From assembly GCA_001793855.1 (NCBI GenBank), contig MGIR01000004.1:5475-37537 (forward strand): DNA of 32,063 nt, read 5' to 3'. This document shows positions 1-9,410 of this stretch, in pieces (position 1 is the stretch's first letter; the number at the start of each line of letters is the position of its first letter). Origin of the DNA: Candidatus Wolfebacteria bacterium RIFCSPLOWO2_01_FULL_45_19. GTDB lineage: Bacteria > Patescibacteriota > Minisyncoccia > UBA6257 > GWB1-45-9. Made by a program: the position numbers and the translations under genes. Under the pieces are notes generated by a model. It saw only the letters and a program-made list of their open reading frames with translations. It did not search any database and was not told the DNA's origin.

Positions 1-287
1 GTAGCGTAAGCATAGTCAGAGGCGCAACGACGCAGCTTAGAGCATTTTATGATCCCGACGGATCTGATCCGCAATCGTCATTTGAAGTAACCGGCAGCGC
101 GAACTGGATTTCGGATAATCCAACAATCGCGAGCGTTAACAATACCGTTAGTAAAGGACTTGTTGCGGGAGAAAACTCGGGAAGCGCGAATATTGTCTCA
201 AGTTATGGAGGCGCCAGCGGATTTGCTAATGTGCGTGTTACCGCCTCCTTCCTTCAGCGCCTCAGAGAAATTCTGCCCGGATTTTAG
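1..287 (+). CDS. C-terminal fragment of a surface protein with bacterial Ig-like (BIG2-type) domain; 5' end outside window
   Basis: Open frame from nt 3 to TAG at 285-287. Translation ...FEVTGSANWISDNPTIASVNNTVSKGLVAGENSGSANIVSSYGGASGFANVRVTASFLQRLREILPGF* fits the BIG2 pattern (W.S.NP.IASV...G.V.G...G.A.I.A.Y.G). Absent from the supplied ORF track because it lacks a start. Confidence 0.7.
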   Translation, partial: SVSIVRGATTQLRAFYDPDGSDPQSSFEVTGSANWISDNPTIASVNNTVSKGLVAGENSGSANIVSSYGGASGFANVRVTASFLQRLREILPGF

Positions 288-305
288 CTCTTTTGTGATT
301 TCGCT

Positions 306-331
306 AAAAGCCGCCTCACGGCGGCTTTTTT
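306..331 (+). terminator. Rho-independent terminator
   Basis: AAAAGCCGCC-TCAC-GGCGGCTTTT: 10-bp perfect stem plus T-run, just after the stop at 287. Confidence 0.85.
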
Positions 332-348
332 GGTTGTTTGCAAAAGAG

Positions 349-354
349 TATAAT
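349..354 (+). promoter_or_regulatory. -10 box upstream of pilM
   Basis: TATAAT 9 nt before ATG at 364, just after the terminator. Confidence 0.5.
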
Positions 355-363
355 TATAAAGAA

Positions 364-1458
364 ATGCAAACTACGTTTTTGAGTAAATTAATTAAGAAAT
401 TTAGTCCCGGCGCTTACTTGGGCGTTGATATCGGCACGACATCCATAAAAGTAGCGGAGCTTTTAAAAACGCCAAAAGGGTTGCGTCTCAGCAATTACGG
501 CCTGCTTGAAAGCTACGGCCATCTTGAGCGCTTCAACGACGCCATTCAAACCAGTTCTTTAAAATTACTCGGCAAAGAAACAGCCGAGATGCTGAAACTG
601 CTGATTAAAAAATCCAAAATAAAAACAAAAAGAGCGATAGCGTCAATTCCGCTCTTTGCCGCGTTCACCATATTGCTGGAGGTGCCAAGCATGAGTTCGG
701 AAGAAATAACGCAGTCAATGCAGTTTCAGGCGCGGCAATATATTCCTTTGCCTATTAACGAAATGGCGCTGGAGTGGATTAAGGTGGGGGAATACACGGA
801 CGAAAAAGGATTTTCAAAACAGCAGATATTTTTGATATCAATTCCAAATGATACCATAGGGCGATATAAAGATATTTTTAATTCGGCCGGATTAAATCTT
901 GAGGCGATTGAACTTGAGAACATAAGTTTGACTCGCGCTCTTATAGGCGGCGACCTGACACCGACTGCGATTTTGGACATCGGTTGCCGCGCGAGTTCGG
1001 TCAGTATCGTTGACGGAGGATTTGTAAAGGCGGTTCACCAGAGCGATTACGGAGGCGGCAACCTTACTCAAGCTATTGCCGGTGGGTTGCGCGTAAACCC
1101 GAAAAGAGCCGAAGAATTAAAGCGGCAAAGAGGGCTTTTGGGCACGCGAGGGGAATACGAGTTATCCACATTAATGACACCCTTTTTAGATGTTATAATA
1201 AATGAAGTGAGACGCGCCGCGAATAGTTATTTTGAAAAGTACGCGCGCAAAGTTGAACGCGTCATCATATCCGGCGGAGGCGTTGCTTTGCCGGGAATAG
1301 TTGAATACGCGGAGCGGCAGTTGGGTTTGCCTGTGATAAAATCCAATCCCCTCGCGGGAAGCCGCATTGCTTATTCGCAAGAGTTGACTCCGCTGATTGA
1401 GGGCCTCGGTTCGTCTTTTTCGGTTGCTTTGGGCCTGGCGATGAAAGAATTAATATAA
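364..1458 (+). CDS. pilM: Type IV pilus assembly protein PilM (actin-like ATPase)
   Basis: YLGVDIGTTSIKVAEL..., TAILDIGCRASSVSIV, VERVIISGGGVALPG. Start reassigned from 160 to 364 because the supplied start reads through a terminator and promoter. Confidence 0.9.
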   Translation: MQTTFLSKLIKKFSPGAYLGVDIGTTSIKVAELLKTPKGLRLSNYGLLESYGHLERFNDAIQTSSLKLLGKETAEMLKLLIKKSKIKTKRAIASIPLFAAFTILLEVPSMSSEEITQSMQFQARQYIPLPINEMALEWIKVGEYTDEKGFSKQQIFLISIPNDTIGRYKDIFNSAGLNLEAIELENISLTRALIGGDLTPTAILDIGCRASSVSIVDGGFVKAVHQSDYGGGNLTQAIAGGLRVNPKRAEELKRQRGLLGTRGEYELSTLMTPFLDVIINEVRRAANSYFEKYARKVERVIISGGGVALPGIVEYAERQLGLPVIKSNPLAGSRIAYSQELTPLIEGLGSSFSVALGLAMKELI

Positions 1459-1463
1459 AACAC

Positions 1464-2009
1464 ATGATTGATACTTTAAATATAGCTTCTAAACTTGGAA
1501 AAGGCGCCGAATCGCGGGCGGGTTGGCCGTGGCGGCTGATGTTTTTCGGCATATTCTTGTCTGCTTCCGTGGCGGCGATTTATGTCGGATTGACCGTGGG
1601 TTATATCACTTACGCAAACGCTGAAATAAGAAATATAGATAATCGCATAGCTCAATTGAGCCAGGACATCGACCCGGAAACACAAAGCCGTTTTCTGGAT
1701 TTTTATTCTCAAATATCCGGCATACAAAAATTACTTGGTTCGCACGTGAAAACAACGCGTTTATTCGCCGCGCTTGAGACGAATACCAATACAAGGGTCA
1801 GATACACAATAGCAAGAATAGACGCCTTCAGGTCGCAAGTTACCTTAAACGGCGCCGCGGCGACTTATGGACACTTGGCTCAACAGCTTGAGGCGTTCGC
1901 GGTCAATCCGGATGTGACGAACATTGAATTAATTGAGTCGCAGACCAGCGAAGGCGGCGTCGTTACTTTTTCCGCCCGACTAACTTTTAAGCCGTCATTT
2001 ATAAGATAA
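1464..2009 (+). CDS. pilN: PilN-like type IV pilus protein
   Basis: Single N-terminal TM segment, coiled region, position between pilM and pilO. Confidence 0.65.
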   Translation: MIDTLNIASKLGKGAESRAGWPWRLMFFGIFLSASVAAIYVGLTVGYITYANAEIRNIDNRIAQLSQDIDPETQSRFLDFYSQISGIQKLLGSHVKTTRLFAALETNTNTRVRYTIARIDAFRSQVTLNGAAATYGHLAQQLEAFAVNPDVTNIELIESQTSEGGVVTFSARLTFKPSFIR

Positions 2010-2010
2010 T

Positions 2011-2589
2011 ATGGCAAAACCAAGCAGCAAAAGATTTGTAAGCATACTTCTGTCAATGTTTTTCATATTGGCCGCCATTGTCGGTTACTCTCTTTTTGTT
2101 GTTCCGGCTCTTCAAGAAGCAAAATTACTACGTGGAGAAATGGATGCGAAGGAGCAATTTTACGACGACCAGCGCCTGGCCATTGAACGAATAAAGGCAT
2201 GGCTTTCGCAGTTTGAAGAAAATGCCCAGCTTCAGGAAGCCATGAATTCAATTTTGCCCGTCGGTGATTCTAGGCAGTCTTTGCTGGTCGCGCAGGTGAG
2301 CGGTTTAGCGGCTTTAAATGGGTTGGTTTTGGACAATCTTTCTATGCGTGTCGGGCCTATTGAACCCCCGTCGTTTGAAATTCCTCTTGCCGCCGGAATG
2401 GGAAAAGTTACGCTGGAATTCTCCGCGGCTGGTAGCTATGAGGCCTTGAAAAATTTTCTGTCAGCTCTTGAAACGAATATAAGAATAATGGATGTTGCGA
2501 GCTTGGACGCCGAAGCTATAGCTGGACAAAATTTATTCAGATTGGATTTCGCGGTCGACGTTTATTATCAAGCGAAAAGTACGCAATAA
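2011..2589 (+). CDS. pilO: PilO-like type IV pilus protein
   Basis: N-terminal TM, PilO-like C-terminal ferredoxin-like pattern (LEFSAAGSYEALKNFLSALETNIRIMDV), operon position. Confidence 0.75.
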   Translation: MAKPSSKRFVSILLSMFFILAAIVGYSLFVVPALQEAKLLRGEMDAKEQFYDDQRLAIERIKAWLSQFEENAQLQEAMNSILPVGDSRQSLLVAQVSGLAALNGLVLDNLSMRVGPIEPPSFEIPLAAGMGKVTLEFSAAGSYEALKNFLSALETNIRIMDVASLDAEAIAGQNLFRLDFAVDVYYQAKSTQ

Positions 2590-2590
2590 A

Positions 2591-2881
2591 ATGGCCATCG
2601 CAATTGAACAAAGAAAAAGTGGATCGGGCCTGCTTTCGTGGATGGTAATATTCACGTTTATAGGCGGAACGTTTTGGTTTGGATACCAGATATTTTTGTC
2701 GCCAGTGGATATTCTCGAACCGTTTCTAGCGCAAGAACAGGAAATTATTTCAAGTTTGTCGCAAATTACCATTGAGCCCGCGGTTGTGATAAATTCGCAG
2801 GAATTTCGAAATTTGCGCAAACAAATACCAGACGTTACGGTTGGACAAATCGGCAGAACAAATCCGTTTTTACCGTTTTAG
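2591..2881 (+). CDS. Small membrane protein, PilP-like C-terminal motif
   Basis: 96 aa, one TM, ends GRTNPFLPF (PilP-type GR.NPF motif), lies between pilO and pilB. Confidence 0.55.
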   Translation: MAIAIEQRKSGSGLLSWMVIFTFIGGTFWFGYQIFLSPVDILEPFLAQEQEIISSLSQITIEPAVVINSQEFRNLRKQIPDVTVGQIGRTNPFLPF

Positions 2882-2884
2882 AGG

Positions 2885-4621
2885 ATGGATAACAAAACCC
2901 TCATAGATGCTTTAGTAAAAAAGGGCCTTTTAGCGCAGGAGATCGGCACCAAAATTTTACGCGAGGCAACTCTTTTAGAAAGTTCCGCGGAGAATTCGAT
3001 ATATCAGCGCCGTTTGGTGGATGAAGTCAATCTCGCGCAAACCAAAAGCGAACTTCTCAATATTCCTTATAAAAAAATATCGGCTGACGAAATTTTTGAT
3101 GAATTGCTTTCCGTTATTCCGGAAGTTACGGCGCGTACCTACAAAATAGTGCCCATTTCCAAAAATAAAGAGATTCTTGTGGTCGGAATGCTTAATCCGG
3201 ACGACCCGCGCGCTCAAGACGCGCTTAAATTCATCGCCAAACAGCAAAAAATAAATTTGGGAGTTTATATAGTTACACCTTCGGATATTGAATCGGTGAT
3301 GAGGAAATACGCTCCCTACAAGAGCGAAATTGAAGCCGCGATTAAAAGCATGCAGGGCAAGGGGTTGTCTCTTGCCGAATCGCAGAGAATAGTTCGGCTG
3401 GAAGAGGGCGCGAATGTTTCGGAAGAAGCTCCGATTATAAAAATGGTAAAACGGACCATCGAAGAAGGTGTTCAATTAAAGGCCTCTGACATTCATATTG
3501 AGCCACAGCGCAGCCGTTTGCGCATCCGCATTCGTGTTGACGGCGATTTGCAAGAGGTGTCCAGTATCCCGCTGGAACTTGCGCAGCCGATTGTGTCGCG
3601 CGTAAAAGTTCTTTCCAATTTAAAAATAGACGAAACGAGAATCCCTCAAGACGGAAGGTTCAGAAGTGTTGTTTTCGATCGCGACATTGATTTCCGCGTG
3701 GCGACGTTTCCGACTCCGGTCGGCGAAAAAGTTGTTCTTAGAATCTTGGATCCGACAATCGGTCTTCGCGGTTTTGAACAACTCGGAGTATCCGAGCATA
3801 ATCTCGCCGCCATGAAAGAAGGGCTTGCCCGGCCATTCGGTATGGTTTTGGTTACGGGACCCACGGGTTCCGGAAAAACTACCACGCTCTACGCGATGCT
3901 GCAGACATTGAACAATGAAGAAGTTAATATTGTCAGCTTGGAAGATCCGGTTGAATATTTCATAGACGGATTGAACCAATCGCAAGTCAAACCGGAAATC
4001 GGTTATGATTTCGCTTCGGGCTTGCGTCAGATTTTGCGCCAGGATCCGGATATTATCATGGTTGGAGAAATTCGCGACAACGAAACCGCGGCGCTCGCGG
4101 TTCACGCCGCGTTGACCGGTCACGTCGTTCTTTCCACCCTGCATACCAATGACGCTTTGGGAGTGATACCGAGATTGGTTGATATGAAGGTGGAGGGATT
4201 TTTGCTTTCTTCCGCTCTAAGTTTGATGACCGCTCAGCGCCTTCTTTCAAAACTGTGTCAAAATTGCAAAGAAGTCGAACAAGCGGCGCCGGAGCTTCAG
4301 AAGCTGATAGACGGCGAAATTTCAAAACTTCCGGAAAAAATTCGCAGAACATTGTCTTTAAAGAAGCCGTATGAGATTTATCACGGACGCGGCTGTAAGG
4401 TCTGTAAGGACAAAGGATTCTCGGGGCGTTTAGCACTGCATGAAGTTTTGATAATGACTCCGGAATTGCGCGAGACAGTAAGCGTCGGAGTCAGCGAAAG
4501 CAAGATTTTGGCTGAGGCGCGGCGGCAGGGCATGGTCAGCTTGAGACAGGACGGTATTATAAAAGCGCTTAACGGCTTGTTGAGCATCGAAGAAGTTCTG
4601 CGTGAAACAACTGAAACGTGA
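2885..4621 (+). CDS. pilB: Type IV pilus extension ATPase PilB/GspE family
   Basis: Walker A GPTGSGKTTT, Walker B DPDIIMVGEIRD, CxxC motifs, STLHTND. Confidence 0.95.
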   Translation: MDNKTLIDALVKKGLLAQEIGTKILREATLLESSAENSIYQRRLVDEVNLAQTKSELLNIPYKKISADEIFDELLSVIPEVTARTYKIVPISKNKEILVVGMLNPDDPRAQDALKFIAKQQKINLGVYIVTPSDIESVMRKYAPYKSEIEAAIKSMQGKGLSLAESQRIVRLEEGANVSEEAPIIKMVKRTIEEGVQLKASDIHIEPQRSRLRIRIRVDGDLQEVSSIPLELAQPIVSRVKVLSNLKIDETRIPQDGRFRSVVFDRDIDFRVATFPTPVGEKVVLRILDPTIGLRGFEQLGVSEHNLAAMKEGLARPFGMVLVTGPTGSGKTTTLYAMLQTLNNEEVNIVSLEDPVEYFIDGLNQSQVKPEIGYDFASGLRQILRQDPDIIMVGEIRDNETAALAVHAALTGHVVLSTLHTNDALGVIPRLVDMKVEGFLLSSALSLMTAQRLLSKLCQNCKEVEQAAPELQKLIDGEISKLPEKIRRTLSLKKPYEIYHGRGCKVCKDKGFSGRLALHEVLIMTPELRETVSVGVSESKILAEARRQGMVSLRQDGIIKALNGLLSIEEVLRETTET

Positions 4622-4627
4622 TATAAT
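4620..4627 (+). promoter_or_regulatory. Extended -10 upstream of pilT
   Basis: TG-A-TATAAT followed by exactly 6 nt and ATG at 4634. Confidence 0.55.
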
Positions 4628-4633
4628 TTTTAT

Positions 4634-5707
4634 ATGTCCGAAGTTTATGAACAAAAATTAAAAGATTTGCTTTTGCTTGCGGCAAGGCAAAATGCCTCCG
4701 ATCTTCATTTGGCGGTGGGACGAAGGCCGACTTTGAGAATAGATGGAAATCTAATTCCTGTTCAGCAGGAACAAATTCTCACTCCGGAAGCGACGGCGGG
4801 TTTGTCCATGACTTTGCTTACACCAGACCAACAGGCATATCTTGCCAAGAATAAAGAAGTTGACTTCGCTTATTCTTTTGAGGACAAGGCGAGGTTCCGC
4901 GTCAACGTTTATATGCAGAGAGGATTTTTTGCCGCGGCTTTGCGCCTGATTCCGTCAAAGATAAGAACGATTGAAGAATTGAATCTGCCGCCGATACTTC
5001 ACGATTTTACGCGACTGGCTCAGGGTTTTGTTCTTGTGGTTGGTCCAGCGGGGCACGGTAAATCAACGACGCTTGCCGCGATGGTAGACGAAATAAATCA
5101 TAGCCGCACCGAGCACATTATTACGGTTGAAGAGCCGGTGGAATATCTGTTCGCGCAGGACCGTTCCATTATCTCTCAGCGTGAAGTCGGGGTGGATACC
5201 GTTGATTTTCACAACGCGCTTCGTTCAGTTTTGCGACAGGACCCCGACGTGATAATGGTAGGCGAGATGCGTGACTCGACTTCCATATCCACAGCGTTGA
5301 CCGCTTCTGAAACGGGTCATTTGGTTTTTTCAACTCTGCACACCAATTCTGCTTCTCAAACAATAGACAGAATAATAGACAGTTTTCCGGCGGGACAGCA
5401 GGGGCAGGTTACTTCACAGCTCGCCGCGACGCTTGCCGGAATAGTTTCGGAGCGCCTTGTTCCCGGTATCAACGGCGGACGTTTTCCGGCTTGCGAGATA
5501 ATGTTGATGACTCCGGCAATACGCAATCTTATTCGCGAGAGAAAAACATATCAGATTGATTTGGTGATAGAAACAAGTTTGCAGGAGGGTATGATAAGTT
5601 TGAACAGGTCTTTTTCGGATTTGGTGCGAAAAAAGAAGATTTCGCTTGAAAACGCAGAATTGTATTCGCTCAACCCGTCAGAGTTAAGAGTGTTACTTGA
5701 GAGATGA
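4634..5707 (+). CDS. pilT: Type IV pilus retraction ATPase PilT
   Basis: GPAGHGKSTTLAAMVD, DPDVIMVGEMRDSTSISTALTASETGHLVFSTLHTNSASQTIDRIID. Confidence 0.95.
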   Translation: MSEVYEQKLKDLLLLAARQNASDLHLAVGRRPTLRIDGNLIPVQQEQILTPEATAGLSMTLLTPDQQAYLAKNKEVDFAYSFEDKARFRVNVYMQRGFFAAALRLIPSKIRTIEELNLPPILHDFTRLAQGFVLVVGPAGHGKSTTLAAMVDEINHSRTEHIITVEEPVEYLFAQDRSIISQREVGVDTVDFHNALRSVLRQDPDVIMVGEMRDSTSISTALTASETGHLVFSTLHTNSASQTIDRIIDSFPAGQQGQVTSQLAATLAGIVSERLVPGINGGRFPACEIMLMTPAIRNLIRERKTYQIDLVIETSLQEGMISLNRSFSDLVRKKKISLENAELYSLNPSELRVLLER

Positions 5708-5777
5708 CCAAAGAACCAAAGAATTAAAGAACTGTTATTAAGTTCATCCGTTCATAAGTTCTTAAGTTTATAAGTTG
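5708..5777. repeat. Two opposing 8-bp-period arrays filling the pilT-pilC gap
   Basis: CCAAAGAA CCAAAGAA TTAAAGAA (5708-5731), then GTTCATCC GTTCATAA GTTCTTAA GTTTATAA GTTG (5742-5777). Confidence 0.8.
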
Positions 5778-5782
5778 AAACT

Positions 5783-7006
5783 ATGAAGTTTAAATATCAA
5801 GCTCGTACAAAAACAGGAGAATTGCAGGCGGGATTTGTTGAGGGCGCCAGTAAAGAAATCGCGCTCAATCTTCTTCAGGGCAACGAACTTTATGTTTTAA
5901 GCCTGGAAGCAATGCAAAAAACGCAGTGGCTTGGAACGCTTACCGATTACTTTAATCGTGTGCGAGGTGTTGACTTGATGGTGTTTACGCGCCAGTTCGC
6001 GACAATGCTTTCCGCGCAGGTTCCGCTTGGAGATACTCTGAAAAGCCTGCATAGTCACACCAAAAGCCCGATTTTGCGGGAAGTTATTTTTGAAATGATT
6101 TCCGACGTAGATGCCGGATTGTCTTTATCACAGGCAATGGAAAGACATCCGAACGTTTTTTCCGTATTTTACATAAATCTAACCAGAGCAGCGGAGGCGA
6201 CCGGTCGGCTTGACGAAACCATTTCTTATCTGGCGGGTTATCTTGAAAATGAGGTTGGACTGACTACAAAAATACGCAACGCGCTTATTTATCCGTCAAT
6301 TCTTATCGGTCTGTCATTTTTGGTTGCAATGATTTTAATAGTTGTCGTATTTCCGGCGCTTAGACCCGCCTTCGAAGAAGTTGGAGTAACACTGCCACTA
6401 TTTACCAGGATTATTTTTGGCTTTGGAGAATTTGTCGCGAGTTGGTGGCTGGCTATAATTGTTTTCTTATTTTTAACCTTTTTGCTTATAGCGGATTATT
6501 TCCGTTCATCGGAAGGCAGGTTAGTTTATGACGAGATTCGCGTTAAAGCTCCGATTTTGGGAAAGATATTTAGAATGCTTTATGTAACGAGATTTTCCGA
6601 TGCCGCTTCAATTTTAATAAAAGGGGGCATACCCATAGCTCAGGCGATAGAAATTTCCGCGCATACCATAGACAACACGACTTATCGCGAAGTTTTGCAT
6701 GAGGCCGCGGAATCGGTTAGGCGCGGCGAACCGATGTCGCTTTATTTTGGGAAGAGTGAATTTTATTTCCCGTCTTTGGTAAGCCAGATGATCGCGGTTG
6801 GTGAAACAACCGGGCGTTTGGAGGAGATGCTTGACAGGATTTCAAAATTTTACGCACGCGAGGTTGATAGTTTGGTGACGAATTTGGTAGAATTGATACA
6901 GCCTGTTTTGATTGTTGCTATAGGAATTTTTGTCGGGTTGATTTTTGCTTCTGTTTTAATTCCGATTTATAATTTGACACAAGCAATAGGAGCCGGTGGA
7001 TTTTAG
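5783..7006 (+). CDS. pilC: Type IV pilus inner-membrane platform protein PilC/GspF
   Basis: FTRQFATMLSAQVPLGDTL, repeated GspF domains, multiple TM segments. Confidence 0.93.
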   Translation: MKFKYQARTKTGELQAGFVEGASKEIALNLLQGNELYVLSLEAMQKTQWLGTLTDYFNRVRGVDLMVFTRQFATMLSAQVPLGDTLKSLHSHTKSPILREVIFEMISDVDAGLSLSQAMERHPNVFSVFYINLTRAAEATGRLDETISYLAGYLENEVGLTTKIRNALIYPSILIGLSFLVAMILIVVVFPALRPAFEEVGVTLPLFTRIIFGFGEFVASWWLAIIVFLFLTFLLIADYFRSSEGRLVYDEIRVKAPILGKIFRMLYVTRFSDAASILIKGGIPIAQAIEISAHTIDNTTYREVLHEAAESVRRGEPMSLYFGKSEFYFPSLVSQMIAVGETTGRLEEMLDRISKFYAREVDSLVTNLVELIQPVLIVAIGIFVGLIFASVLIPIYNLTQAIGAGGF

Positions 7007-7043
7007 AATATGGTCTAAAAGGTCGTATGTTGACTAGTAATAA

Positions 7044-7478
7044 ATGACAAATAAAAAAGGTTTTACATTGGTTGAAGTATTGGTGGTGGCGACTATCATC
7101 GCTTTATTGGCTTCGGCCGTATTTTATGGATACACTCAATTTGCGCGCCAGGGGCGTGACAGCCGCAGGGCCCTGGATCTTAACAATATACAGAAAGGGC
7201 TTGAGTTGTATTACGGCCGTAATCTGCAATATCCGAACTCGCCTTATTCCACTATGGTTTCGGAGATTCAGGGCATCGGCATATCCCAGGTGCCAAATGA
7301 TCCGTTTCCGGGACAAACCTACGCATACGGCGTCAGTAGTGACCGCCAGCAATATGTTTTGAGAGCTCAGCTTGAAACAGCGGCAAGCCCGCTTCTTAAC
7401 CAAGATCTTGACGGAACGGTCTTTAGTATTGATTGCAGTGACGGGTCTCCGAATCTTGGCTATTGTATCGGATCGTAG
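7044..7478 (+). CDS. Type IV prepilin (GspG/PilA-like)
   Basis: Prepilin leader KKGFTLVEVLVVATIIALLAS; C-terminal Cys pair. Confidence 0.88.
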   Translation: MTNKKGFTLVEVLVVATIIALLASAVFYGYTQFARQGRDSRRALDLNNIQKGLELYYGRNLQYPNSPYSTMVSEIQGIGISQVPNDPFPGQTYAYGVSSDRQQYVLRAQLETAASPLLNQDLDGTVFSIDCSDGSPNLGYCIGS

Positions 7479-7488
7479 TTATTAAGTG

Positions 7489-8382
7489 ATGGCATATATA
7501 TTGCTTTTTATCATCGGCGTTAGCGTCGGCAGTTTTTTGAACGTTGTTTCCTTGCGTTACCGGTCTGGAGAAAAATTGTTCAGTTTTCGGGTAATCGGGG
7601 GGCGTTCGCGTTGTCAAAATTGCCAACGTTCGCTAGGCGCTTTTGAGTTGATCCCGCTGCTGAGTTTTGTATTTCAGAAGGGAAAATGCCGCTCATGTGG
7701 CGTCCGACTGTCGTTTCAATATCCACTGGTTGAAGCATTGGCGGGGTTTATTTTTGTTTTGGTTCCTATGCGGTTGTTCGCGCTTTATCTTTTTGCATCC
7801 GTTGAAATTATTTATCTCCTCTCTTTTCTATGGATTTTATTTTTTCTAACCCTGCTCCTTATTTCCATAATTGATTTTCGCCATTATATTATTCCGGATT
7901 CCCTTAATTTTTTTATTGCCGGTTTGGGCGCGGCCTTGATTTTGATTAAAATATACGGCGATTATGGTTTAGTTTTTCATGACTCGTTTCTTCTCGGCTA
8001 TTCAATGTTTATGTCGTTTGTTTCCGGAGTTTTGGCAAATCATTTTGTCGGGGTTACAGTCGGCGCCGGTTTGTTCGGCTTAATAATTTATTTGACAAAA
8101 GGAGCGGGAATGGGATTCGGCGACTTGAAGCTCGCGGCCGTTCTTGGAATCGCGTTGGGATGGCCGGATGTTTTTTTTGCGATAATATTCGCTTTTCTTA
8201 TCGGGGGCGCTGTAAGCATTCCGTTGCTTTTTGGAGGTCCCTCGACTTTGCTCGGGATAAATAAAAAAACCATGAAATCCGCCTTGCCATTCGGGCCGTT
8301 TCTGGCTTTTGGAACGGCGCTTTTGTTTTTCGCCGGATTTGAAATCTTAGAGCTGTATTTTATGGCTATGGGTCTGTTATAA
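7489..8382 (+). CDS. pilD: Prepilin peptidase PilD/GspO
   Basis: N-terminal CxxC...CxxC zinc motif, IIDFRHYIIPDSLN and GMGFGDLKLAAVLG aspartyl protease motifs. ORF track start at 7486; second ATG at 7489 also possible. Confidence 0.93.
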   Translation: MAYILLFIIGVSVGSFLNVVSLRYRSGEKLFSFRVIGGRSRCQNCQRSLGAFELIPLLSFVFQKGKCRSCGVRLSFQYPLVEALAGFIFVLVPMRLFALYLFASVEIIYLLSFLWILFFLTLLLISIIDFRHYIIPDSLNFFIAGLGAALILIKIYGDYGLVFHDSFLLGYSMFMSFVSGVLANHFVGVTVGAGLFGLIIYLTKGAGMGFGDLKLAAVLGIALGWPDVFFAIIFAFLIGGAVSIPLLFGGPSTLLGINKKTMKSALPFGPFLAFGTALLFFAGFEILELYFMAMGLL

Positions 8383-8383
8383 T
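8377..8383 (+). promoter_or_regulatory. Extended -10 upstream of pseudopilin gene
   Basis: TG-T-TATAAT followed by exactly 6 nt and ATG at 8390. Confidence 0.55.
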
Positions 8384-8389
8384 TCATAT

Positions 8390-8914
8390 ATGAATATTGG
8401 AAAAGGAGCCGGTTTTACGTTGGTGGAATTGGTTGTTACCGCTTCTATAATTGTTCTTCTTGTTTCGATTCTGCTCGTTTATAGCCGCAATCAGGAGATT
8501 CCGTTACTGCTTCTCCGCGAACAATCACAACTGGTGTCCGTTATTAATCGCGCGAAGGTTTTAAGCATTCAAGCGTTTAGCGACCCGGATGTGCCGTGCG
8601 GTATCGGCGTTTATTTCCAGACAAACGGTCGTTATTTTATGTTTAAAGATCAGGCGGCTAATTGCGCCAATTCCAATTACGTCTGGGAAAGCGGCGACGC
8701 GATTATCTCCGGCGAGGACTATCTTATGGATTCAAAAATAATTTTCGCCACCCTTCCGATAAACAGCGTTGTTTTCGCGCCGCCGCATCCACTGACTTAT
8801 CTTAACGGCAGTTTAACGTTCGGTGAGGCGCAGATACGTTTTCAAGTCGTTGAAGAGCCGAATTTTTTTAGAACCATTACCATAAACAATGCCGGACAAA
8901 TTACAACGCAATAA
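8390..8914 (+). CDS. Pseudopilin (prepilin-type N-terminal methylation motif)
   Basis: GAGFTLVELVVTASIIVLLVSI leader. Confidence 0.85.
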   Translation: MNIGKGAGFTLVELVVTASIIVLLVSILLVYSRNQEIPLLLLREQSQLVSVINRAKVLSIQAFSDPDVPCGIGVYFQTNGRYFMFKDQAANCANSNYVWESGDAIISGEDYLMDSKIIFATLPINSVVFAPPHPLTYLNGSLTFGEAQIRFQVVEEPNFFRTITINNAGQITTQ

Positions 8915-9410
8915 GGGCTCTATATTAATAGAGGCGCTGGTTGCTCTTTCCATAATAGTGGTGGCGTTCTCGGCGGCGCTTTCGCTTCTAACCAGCTCGT
9001 TCGGACTTAATCGCGTAATAAGCGACCAATATACCGGCACTCATTTGGCGGCAGAAGGAATTGAAGTGGTAAAAAATATTATAGACGGTAATATTTTGCG
9101 GTGTTTGCCCTGGAACAGCGGTTTCGCGAACGGAGTTTTTATAGCGGACTATAACGACACGGCTTTATCCGCGTCGATGGGTTCGGAGGTTTTGCGTTTT
9201 AATCCATTAATTGGAGTTTATAGTTATGACGGTGGCATCAACACGAAGTTTAGTCGCCAGATTCAAATAAATTTATCCGGGTCGAATAGAATTCAGGTTC
9301 GTTCCACCACAAACTGGACAACAAGAGGCGGTTTTACCTCTTCGGTTAGAGTTGAAGATTATTTTTACAATTGGAGAACAGACGTCAATATACCACCGCA
9401 ATGCAGATAG
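8889..9410 (+). CDS. Pseudopilin, PilV-like
   Basis: NKGSILIEALVALSIIVVAFSAALSLL leader; overlaps the upstream gene by 26 nt. Confidence 0.75.
   Translation: MPDKLQRNKGSILIEALVALSIIVVAFSAALSLLTSSFGLNRVISDQYTGTHLAAEGIEVVKNIIDGNILRCLPWNSGFANGVFIADYNDTALSASMGSEVLRFNPLIGVYSYDGGINTKFSRQIQINLSGSNRIQVRSTTNWTTRGGFTSSVRVEDYFYNWRTDVNIPPQCR

Noticed and set aside
160-363. N-terminal extension of the pilM ORF
   Set aside because: It reads through a strong terminator (306-331) and a -10 box; the PilM homology begins at 364 onwards and another frame here encodes the Ig-like domain end.
2975-3475. Long minus-strand ORFs antisense to pilB (also 3620-4144, 9506-10306, 19334-19798, 23781-24332)
   Set aside because: All lie opposite well-supported genes, have low-complexity or shadow-frame composition, and show no recognisable domain or own signals.
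5708-5777. CRISPR-like array at the pilT-pilC gap
   Set aside because: Units are only 8 bp and contiguous without spacers; no cas genes in the window.
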